A stretch of 64,000 nt of DNA from Merdimonas faecis (GTDB taxonomy: Bacteria; Bacillota; Clostridia; Lachnospirales; Lachnospiraceae): the NCBI RefSeq assembly GCF_001754075.1, contig NZ_MIEH01000016.1, positions 62,001-126,000 on the forward strand, written 5' to 3'. Positions 59,001 through 64,000 of this stretch are shown one piece after another. The notes below the pieces were generated by a model, which searched no databases, was not told the DNA's origin, and saw only the letters and a list, made by a program, of their open reading frames with translations. Position 1 is the first letter of the stretch. Every line of letters begins with the position of its first letter. The position numbers and the translations under genes were made by a program.

Positions 59001-61350
59001 TTCCCGGATCGCCACCGGGGATTATGATGCTATCATTATCGGGCACAGCCAGTTTGAGAGGATTCCCCTGTCCAGGGAGCGGCAGGCAATGTCCATTGAA
59101 AAGCAGATCGACGAGATCACCATGGCTATAGAGGAAGCTGCGGAACAGGAAGGGAGCCGTTATACGGTAAAGCAGATGGAAAAGACCAGGAAGAACCTGG
59201 AGACAAAACTGGAGCGCCTCAACGACCAGAGCCGGAAAGATGATGTGGTAACGTTTGAGCAGCTTGGGGTAGACCGGCTGTTTGTGGATGAGAGCCATTT
59301 TTATAAGAACCTTTTTCTTTATACAAAAATGAGGAATATTGCGGGGATCGCACAGACGGACGCACAGAAAAGCTCAGATATGTTCGCTAAGTGCCAGTAT
59401 TTAGATGAGATCACCGGCGGGCGTGGGGTGACGTTTGCCACAGGGACGCCTGTTTCCAACAGTATGGTGGAGCTTTATACCATTATGCGCTACTTACAAT
59501 ATGACACCCTCCAGGCGATGGGGCTAGGGCATTTCGATTCCTGGGCCGCCGCTTTTGGGGAGACAGTGACGGCGATTGAATTATCGCCGGAAGGGACGGG
59601 CTACCGTGCAAAAACACGGTTTGCCCGTTTTTTTAATCTTCCAGAGCTGATTTCCCTGTTTAAAGAGTCAGCGGACATTCAGACAGCGGATATGCTCCAC
59701 CTTCCGGTGCCGGAAGCGGAGTATATCAATGAGGTGCTGAAGCCCAGTCCAGAGCAGGAAGATCTGGTCAGTACCTTTGCTGACCGGGCGGAGATGGTGC
59801 GCTCCGGCCTGGTGGAGCCTCGTGAGGACAACATGCTCAAGATCACCAATGACGGACGAAAGTGCGCCCTGGATCAGCGGCTCATCAACGATATGCTCCC
59901 GGATTTCCCGGACAGCAAGGTAAACCGCTGTGTAAAAAATGCCTTTGACATCTGGCAGGAAACCGCACAGAAGCGTTCTACCCAGCTTATTTTCTGCGAC
60001 CTTTCCACACCGAAGAATAACGGCACTTTTAATGTATATGATGACGTGCGGGAAAAGCTGGTGGCAAAAGGTATCCCCAGGGAGGAAATTGCTTTTATCC
60101 ATGAAGCAGGTACAGAGGCAAAAAAAGCGGAACTGTTCGCAAAGGTGCGTTCCGGGAAAGTGCGCATCCTCCTTGGATCTACGCCAAAGCTGGGGGCAGG
60201 CACAAATATCCAGGACAGGCTCATTGCCCTCCATCATTTGGACTGCCCCTGGAAACCGGCAGATCTGGAACAACAGGAGGGGCGTATTCTCCGGCAGGGA
60301 AACCAGAATAAGAAAGTAAAGATCTTCCGGTATGTGACGGAAAACACCTTCGATGCCTATATGTGGCAGATTTTGGAGAATAAGCAGAAATTCATCAGCC
60401 AGATCATGACAAGCAAAAGTCCTGTCCGTGCCTGTGAGGATGTGGACGATGCGGCGCTGTCCTATGCGGAGATCAAAGCCCTGGCCACTGGAAATCCCTA
60501 TATCAAGGAAAAGATGGATTTGGACATCCAGGTGAGCAAGTTAAAGCTGATGAAAGCCAACCATACCAGCCAGAAATACCGTCTGGAGACGGATATAGCG
60601 AAGAATTATCCCTTGCAGATCACAGCGGCGAAAGAGCGGCTGGAGGGGCTGAAAGCAGACTTCCAGGCGGTGAAGCCGCTTCTGGAAAAAGGCAGAGAAA
60701 AAGACGAGTTTTCCATGACGGTTGGCGGGAAAGAATACACTGACCGGAAAGAGTCCGGCACAGCGCTGATTGCTGCCTGTGCCGGACTAAAGGCGGTGAA
60801 AACTTCCGGGCAGATCGGGGAATTTTACGGTTTTCAGATGAGTGCGGAGTTTGACAGCTTTAACCAGAAATATATGGTGACGCTGAAACGCCAGTGCAGC
60901 TATAAAGTGGAGATTGGAAAGGACGCCCTGGGGAACCTGCAGAGGATCAGCAACGCCTTGTCCGGCATTGAAAAGAAAGCGGCAGAGACACAGCAGAAAT
61001 TGGAAACCTTACAGCAACAGTTGGAGACAGCGAAGGAAGAAGTGGCAAAGCCTTTTGAGAGAGAGCAGGAGCTGGCGGAGAAGTCGGAGCGTCTGGCAGA
61101 GTTAAATTCCCTTTTGAACATGGACGAGAAAGGCCCAGCGGAAGTGCTTGGGACAGAGGACGGGACAGTGGCGGCAGACCAGCCGGGAAGCATGATAAAT
61201 GATGCCGGGAGAGTGGCGGAGGAAGCGGTTGTGGCGGACACCCCCCGCAGGCCATCAGTGCTTGGAAAGCTGAAAGAAGCCCAGGAGCGGATTGCTGCCG
61301 GACAGCAGAAAATAGGAAAACATGAGAGAAAGGTAGAACCGCAATTATAA
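53059..61350 (+). CDS. Giant DNA methylase-like / SNF2-type helicase (LtrC-like)
   Basis: A 2763-residue multidomain protein. An ArdC-like N-terminal segment (LDTASRLYRYPFSDTLLIHAQ) is followed by a disordered linker (about 290-410). An N6-methylase-type Rossmann domain comes next, with VLEPSCGIGNFLG (about 1225) and NIPFGGY near 1290 where active enzymes have NPPY. The helicase part has Walker A GAGKT (about 1917), DESH (about 2077) and motif VI QQEGRILRQG (about 2405), and a coiled-coil C-terminus. Start at the ATG behind AGGAGG. Likely acts on element DNA during transfer; the methylase may be inactive, an inference from the altered motif. A complete tnpV gene lies in another frame inside the linker. 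Confidence 0.93.
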   Translation: MAKINDIRFLARETAKEVSGSPRDWMGYLDTASRLYRYPFSDTLLIHAQRPDATACAELEVWNEKMRRWVNRGAKGIALIDDTGPRRALRYVFDVSDTHPVRGGKTPYLWRMKEEQQEMILNHLADTYGLDGDGASDLAAALRQIAEEMAADSLEEAMDGIGYAIPGTFLEGLDDDTIRVEFRTLLANSAFYSLARRCGLEPMEYLEEADFSSITDYNDLSVLAFLGNATSQLVEPILRDIGRTIRQAELEEWRKQAEESHGKPEKTVAKKKEVLYNKFNTLIRESENDEGGKTNGTDLSPQGRLPVSEPDASGGTADHREIRDAAEDIPERIQEEPVPEPADEREAGQPPAGDRAGSAESDGEHDGKAAYEVSGSRQRDRSDGVDSTHEQPDTDGGGNRADGIGIQLSKETTEQDLSEAEEEAASAFSLPELPTVEQQIRTIEERQAALYAGETAIPADVIDEVLRKGGNRDRSHLRIIYNFMMEQTPEEYTDFVRREYGTGGIGLVIGGKEYSVWYNELGMQIAVGHTVHDRILDKTFLSWEDVSGRIQQLLKQGEYAPQSVLDAARDNALKEHAQTLLYMERDLAEGVAELVFADTEPFRGGFPEATEKVSALLDQPEYLADLNERLAGLAEAFEMDKELMRFPWYRPDKVAAQFQKFAKEAIPYQAREEFQWQEHEVFITQDEIDVFLTRGGPYSDGRLSTYAFFIQEKTAKEKADFLKEQYGIGGCSHALSGADDSHADYDGKGIKLCRGDYLKPAATELLKWPQAAKRVQQLIDQGMYLKAGDYSRMPAYEREVLARRVIGFYSRMPEEIERPFKADLLNEDARKRLPGILEEPETAERLVSQMDAALAALPLDFPEYEERAETLSVIHDYIEGTYTIFPEKKKAIEIEGTGQQLSLFDFMGDGIEEPEAPESAAEKEENAETLPETAAENEEETHTPVLETQKMDEPGQEAELEPEKQEPERAEILKPGQPGATLSDEELDEAYAAMEENIQDTMEQAGVSFELFSPEQMDVIYAAAEKGQDIAPVLNPEFSPEQMQLILDVLERLETDNQAVVKRELSHLTTEVMSLDTINTIRQYYHIPLEPEKKEPAPAAERQERAVNFRITDDALGTGSPKDKFRANMDAIRLLHQIEQEGRTSATPEEQEVLSRYVGWGGLQEAFEERNEAWADEFIELYTELDPEEYKAARESTLSAFYTPPVVIKAMYEALGNMGLEKGNVLEPSCGIGNFLGLVPEGMDNLKMYGVELDSISGRIAKLLYPEADITINGFEKTQFPDGFFDVAVGNIPFGGYKLIDRRYDRQKFFVHDYFIAKTIDKVRPGGVIAFVTSNGSSGGTMDKKDASSREYIAQRCDLLGAIRLPNNAFQANAGTRMNTDILFLQKLDAPRILGKEVPEWVQTDEILREEYTNDKGETSYNFITVNRYFQNHPEMVLGEQKIVSGPYGPQLVCQPIAGADLGEQLKEAVSHIHGTITEMELEDSDLGEIDTSIPADPSIKNFSFANVDGVVYYRENSRMNRMELPAMTTERVLGMIELRDLTQELLQCQLEDGSDEKVHALQEKLNQTYDKFTGRYGLISSNANKRAFSQDSSYCLLSSLEILDEEGNLKRKADIFTKRTIRKPEAVTSVDTASEALAVSIGERAKVDVPFMAQLSGKTEEEVTEELAGVIFKNPVTESWETSDEYLSGNVREKLETAGTFAKNHPEYAINVQALERVQPKDLDASEIEVRLGATWIEPAYITQFMGELFGTPDYLLGRQIEVKYAPVNGQWNVSGKNADYRNPRVTATYGTQGANAYRLLEDALNLRDTKIYDTVQEDGTEKRVLNKKETMLAQQKQEMIREEFKEWIFRDMDRRETLCRKYNELFNSIRPREYDGSHIQFAGMTPEITLMPHQKNAVAHILYGHNTLLAHCVGAGKTFQMIAAGMESKRLGLSQKNLYVVPNHLTEQWGSDFLRLYPNANVLVATKKDFEPANRKKFCSRIATGDYDAIIIGHSQFERIPLSRERQAMSIEKQIDEITMAIEEAAEQEGSRYTVKQMEKTRKNLETKLERLNDQSRKDDVVTFEQLGVDRLFVDESHFYKNLFLYTKMRNIAGIAQTDAQKSSDMFAKCQYLDEITGGRGVTFATGTPVSNSMVELYTIMRYLQYDTLQAMGLGHFDSWAAAFGETVTAIELSPEGTGYRAKTRFARFFNLPELISLFKESADIQTADMLHLPVPEAEYINEVLKPSPEQEDLVSTFADRAEMVRSGLVEPREDNMLKITNDGRKCALDQRLINDMLPDFPDSKVNRCVKNAFDIWQETAQKRSTQLIFCDLSTPKNNGTFNVYDDVREKLVAKGIPREEIAFIHEAGTEAKKAELFAKVRSGKVRILLGSTPKLGAGTNIQDRLIALHHLDCPWKPADLEQQEGRILRQGNQNKKVKIFRYVTENTFDAYMWQILENKQKFISQIMTSKSPVRACEDVDDAALSYAEIKALATGNPYIKEKMDLDIQVSKLKLMKANHTSQKYRLETDIAKNYPLQITAAKERLEGLKADFQAVKPLLEKGREKDEFSMTVGGKEYTDRKESGTALIAACAGLKAVKTSGQIGEFYGFQMSAEFDSFNQKYMVTLKRQCSYKVEIGKDALGNLQRISNALSGIEKKAAETQQKLETLQQQLETAKEEVAKPFEREQELAEKSERLAELNSLLNMDEKGPAEVLGTEDGTVAADQPGSMINDAGRVAEEAVVADTPRRPSVLGKLKEAQERIAAGQQKIGKHERKVEPQL
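53942..54283 (+). CDS. TnpV family protein nested in another frame of the helicase gene
   Basis: A 113-residue frame (+1 relative to the helicase) with an ideal AAGGAGGG ribosome binding site at 53927-53934, 7 bp before ATG. The sequence has the TnpV hallmarks: MELTYHRKGDYLFPNL, IGKYGMLRRTYLKEY (about 36-50), LMSGKLDSHLQEIEQ, and a C-terminal MAEETVLTELVYS. TnpV proteins occur in clostridial mobile elements; their function is unclear. In the helicase frame the same DNA encodes a low-complexity Asp/Gly/Arg linker. Both frames appear to be used. Confidence 0.75.
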   Translation: MELTYHRKGDYLFPNLTLQEEPQTIGKYGMLRRTYLKEYKKNLYQSLLMSGKLDSHLQEIEQAAQNRMENMMERLLMKYPAPDKETDQMAWTAHMNSLTQMAEETVLTELVYS

Positions 61351-61410
61351 AGAAAAGAAAAACAGGCTGTTCCTGCTGTGGCAGGCGGCGGGAGCTTTAA
61401 GGAGGACAGT

Positions 61411-64000
61411 ATGGCAGAAAAGGACAGGAACCAAAGAATGAAGGAGATTACCCAGCGGCTGGAGCAGGGCGTCAAAGAGATTTTCACATCAGAAATGTAC
61501 ATGGAATATTTGAAAACCATGTCCCAATTCCACAGTTATAGCTTTAACAATACGCTCCTGATCCATCTGCAGAAACCGGATGCAACTTTAGTGGCTGGTT
61601 ATCAGGCATGGCAGAAAAAGTTCCATCGTCAGGTGAAGCGTGGGGAGAAAGGCATCCAGATCATTGCCCCTGCGCCGATCCGGGAAAAGGAAGAAGTGGA
61701 GAAGATTGATCCGGCGACGTTGGAGCCGGTGCTGAAGCCGGATGGGACGCCGGAGATGGAGGAAGTGGAATATACAATCCCACGCTTCCGGATCACTACG
61801 GTATTTGATGTATCCCAGACTGACGGGGAGCCGCTTCCGGAACTGGCTACGCCGGAGCTGATGGGAAGTGTGGAAAACTATGAGATATTTATGCAGGCGA
61901 TCCGGGATATTTCCCCGGTGCCGATCCGTTTTGACGAGATTGAGAGCGGGGCAAAGGGATTTTACAGCAGTATAGATAAAGAAATCGTGATTCAGAATGG
62001 CATGAGTGAAAGCCAGACCATGAAAACCGGTATCCATGAAGTTACCCACGCAAAGCTCCATGACAGGGACGTTATGGAGGAAATGGGCGAGAAAAAAGAT
62101 AAGCTGACAAGGGAAGTAGAAGCGGAAAGCGTGGCCTATACGGTCTGCCAGTATTTCGGTCTGGATACGTCAGAATATTCCTTTCCCTATATTGCCGGAT
62201 GGAGTAGTGATAAGGATATGAAAGAGCTTCGCACTTCTATGGATACGATTCGCAGAGTTTCCGGAGAGTTTATTGATCAGATGGTAGAACGTATGCAGGA
62301 AATCCAGAGAGAAGCCCAGCGTCATCAGGAAACAGCGCTTTTCCAGAGCGAACAGGACAGATATGGGATTTATCAGCTCCGTGAGGACAGGGACGGGACG
62401 GATTATCGTTTTATGGGAATGGCTTACCTGCAGGAACAGGGCATCACTGTGGACGGCGCCGATTATCAGTTCGTTTACGGAGATGAACTGCAGGAAGGGG
62501 ATACCCTGGAAGCCTTGTATACAAAATTCAATACAGACCATCCGGCAGACTATACCGGGCATTCCCTGTCGGTGAGTGATGTGGTTGTCCTGAAAAAAGA
62601 TAAGGAGCTGACCGCCTACTATGTGGACAGCTTTGGGTATCAAGAGCTTCCGGAATTTGATGCACAGAGAAAGAAACTGCTGGAAAGCCAGATAAAAGAA
62701 TATCCGCCGCTCTATCTGTCGGATCTTACTTACGCTATGGAACATAGAAACGCAGACGCTTACCTGGATTCACGGAAGCTGAACCTGGACTGTAAGAAAG
62801 CGATTGAAGAAGCGATTGACAGCCACTTTGACGGGTATCATCTGGCCCATGAAGCTGCGGCAGATGTGGTGGAAACATACGGGGCAGAACGGGTGTCTTT
62901 TGTGCTGGCCTGTACCGTCCAGCACCTCAGATCAGACGGGCGGTTTTCAAAAGAGACTAAGGAATGGGCGGATCGCTTCAAAATCCCGGAGAATATCAGC
63001 CGTGGGATGGATCTCAATGCCGATTATGTGGTGACGAGCCATCCGGCAGTCATGGACGGTTTTATCGGCCTTGCCCGGAAAGAAATGGGGGAACAGGAGC
63101 AAGAAAAACAGGCCGGACAGATCGGCCCGGAGACAAAAGGGCTTTTGGTAGAGGGGCATTTTGGCACCTGGCACACGGCAGAAGTGAAGGAAATCGCCGG
63201 GGAGACTTTCTTCCGGATGGAGCATGACGGGTATGGGGATACGGTGGCAGGGATTATTGTGGATGCAGACGGGAAGCTGGTGGCGGAGGATCTGGAGCAT
63301 GGATTTGACGATGGTGCTATGGAAGCGATCACAGAATATCTCTATGAGAAAGTGCCAGAGCCGTTTATCAAGCAGTTCTATGTGGTGAATGACGCCTATG
63401 GTGACAAAGCAGAGCGGGAATATCAGTATTTTGAAAACCTGGATGAAGCAATCCAGGCATATCACCTGTTACCAAACCACCTGGACAAACGGTTGGGGAT
63501 GGAAAGCCGGGAGCCTGTTACTTCCAGAATGACGCTGCTCAAATGTGAGAATGGGATTGAAAATGTGGAGGATGTGAAAAAGGCTTCATTGGATGGAAAA
63601 TGGATAAATGATGAAGTGGCAGATGCGTATAACCATGCGCAGTTTTATCTTGATAATAAAGATACCAATATCGTGTATGAACTTCCATCGATGAAAGGTT
63701 ACTTTTATATTCAGACATCCGCAGAGGGCTGGTTTGATTATACGTTTTATGATCGGAAATACCGGGAACTGGACGGAGGATCTTATGAGAACACGGATAT
63801 TTCTATTCAAGAGGCGGTGGAAGCTCTCCTTAATGAAGAAAAGATTATGTTAGCTCAGTGTCATGTGGTTTGTTGGAACGACTTTATGGAGGCAGTAACA
63901 GAGGCAGGGCAGCGAGAAATACAAGGGAAAATAGAAATGCCACTAACTTCCGGTATAACAGAAAAAGAAAAAGCGCTGGGTGATATGAGCCGTTCAGCAA
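61411..64000 (+). CDS. ArdC-like antirestriction/metallopeptidase protein with YodL and DUF3849 domains (partial)
   Basis: The frame starts at the ATG behind AAGGAGGAC and stays open to the window edge (863 codons). The N-terminal ArdC-like ssDNA-binding domain has FNNTLLIHLQKPDATLVAGY (about 47-66, split) and HRQVKRGEKGIQI. A zincin motif HEVTH with His209, Glu210 and His213 follows. A YodL-like domain (about 315-415, YGIYQLREDRDG, SLSVSDVVVL, AYYVDSFGY) and a DUF3849 domain (about 465-520, HEAAADVVETYGAERVSFVL) come next. ArdC proteins block restriction of incoming DNA. It is the last gene in view and continues beyond the window. Confidence 0.88.
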   Translation, partial: MAEKDRNQRMKEITQRLEQGVKEIFTSEMYMEYLKTMSQFHSYSFNNTLLIHLQKPDATLVAGYQAWQKKFHRQVKRGEKGIQIIAPAPIREKEEVEKIDPATLEPVLKPDGTPEMEEVEYTIPRFRITTVFDVSQTDGEPLPELATPELMGSVENYEIFMQAIRDISPVPIRFDEIESGAKGFYSSIDKEIVIQNGMSESQTMKTGIHEVTHAKLHDRDVMEEMGEKKDKLTREVEAESVAYTVCQYFGLDTSEYSFPYIAGWSSDKDMKELRTSMDTIRRVSGEFIDQMVERMQEIQREAQRHQETALFQSEQDRYGIYQLREDRDGTDYRFMGMAYLQEQGITVDGADYQFVYGDELQEGDTLEALYTKFNTDHPADYTGHSLSVSDVVVLKKDKELTAYYVDSFGYQELPEFDAQRKKLLESQIKEYPPLYLSDLTYAMEHRNADAYLDSRKLNLDCKKAIEEAIDSHFDGYHLAHEAAADVVETYGAERVSFVLACTVQHLRSDGRFSKETKEWADRFKIPENISRGMDLNADYVVTSHPAVMDGFIGLARKEMGEQEQEKQAGQIGPETKGLLVEGHFGTWHTAEVKEIAGETFFRMEHDGYGDTVAGIIVDADGKLVAEDLEHGFDDGAMEAITEYLYEKVPEPFIKQFYVVNDAYGDKAEREYQYFENLDEAIQAYHLLPNHLDKRLGMESREPVTSRMTLLKCENGIENVEDVKKASLDGKWINDEVADAYNHAQFYLDNKDTNIVYELPSMKGYFYIQTSAEGWFDYTFYDRKYRELDGGSYENTDISIQEAVEALLNEEKIMLAQCHVVCWNDFMEAVTEAGQREIQGKIEMPLTSGITEKEKALGDMSRSA

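Larger units (their letters stand above)
23334..64000 (+). mobile_element. Tn1549/CTn-type integrative and conjugative element (left part)
   Basis: From the 3' end of rlmD onward the genes follow the fixed order of Tn1549-like elements: DUF6075, DUF3970, ParA, ParB, RepA-like initiator, DUF6050, regulators, PcfB, VirD4, Maff2, TrbL, PrgI, VirB4, NlpC/P60, DUF4315, DUF4366, topoisomerase III, methylase/helicase and ArdC. Relaxase, excisionase and integrase are not in the window and are expected beyond base 64000, so the right boundary is unknown. Cargo visible here is the KAP NTPase, the Cna-B adhesin and two orphan methyltransferases. All genes lie on the plus strand. Confidence 0.9.

Overview
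The window looks like a chromosomal segment of an anaerobic gut Clostridium-type bacterium, most likely Lachnospiraceae. This rests on gene content (a GltD-linked [FeFe]-hydrogenase, DUF1836 and DUF3783 proteins, a YerC-type Trp-repressor-like regulator), strong AGGAGG ribosome binding sites, and a Tn1549/CTn-type conjugative element filling the right-hand two thirds. No rRNA, tRNA or CRISPR array was seen.

Bases 1-23375 are core chromosome. In order: the tail of an unknown gene, a sugar O-acetyltransferase, phosphopentomutase (deoB), and a two-gene NADH-linked [FeFe]-hydrogenase operon with its own promoter and a leader hairpin. A minus-strand alpha-galactoside operon follows (binding protein, two permeases, GH36 alpha-galactosidase), divergent from an AraC regulator. 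Next come an orphan NMT1/THI5-type binding lipoprotein, an acyl-CoA ligase behind a strong promoter with nested inverted repeats, and a 22-bp-period GGGGAC repeat ending in a 20-bp hairpin. Two unknown small minus-strand genes, a PHP phosphatase, a YerC regulator and a DUF1836 regulator come next; both regulator promoters carry palindromes. The segment ends with DUF3783-pcrA, a small acidic membrane protein, a NYN/LOTUS protein and rlmD.

From the 3' end of rlmD to the window end lies an integrative and conjugative element (ICE) of the Tn1549 type; its right end, relaxase and integrase are not in view. Its maintenance module is DUF6075, DUF3970, ParA, ParB, a RepA-like initiator with three 23-residue repeats, DUF6050, an XRE regulator and two sigma-like proteins. 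A clearly AT-rich KAP-type P-loop NTPase (29547-31547) is inserted as cargo and is the best candidate for an undescribed defence or exclusion gene. A giant thioester/Cna-B adhesin follows, then the conjugation machine: PcfB, VirD4-type coupling protein, Maff2, TrbL/VirB6-like protein, PrgI, VirB4, a 3D/NlpC-P60 hydrolase, DUF4315, DUF4366 and topoisomerase III. After these come a 2763-residue methylase/helicase and an ArdC-like antirestriction protein. Two orphan adenine methyltransferases (MT-A70 and Dam type) sit inside the conjugation operon.

The most notable signals are: a complete tnpV gene with an ideal ribosome binding site embedded in another frame of the giant helicase gene; a family of long palindromes (core ACTTTRCGACAC and its complement) dispersed through the element; the isolated KAP NTPase next to a truncated gene remnant; and structured leader regions upstream of the adhesin and of maff2.
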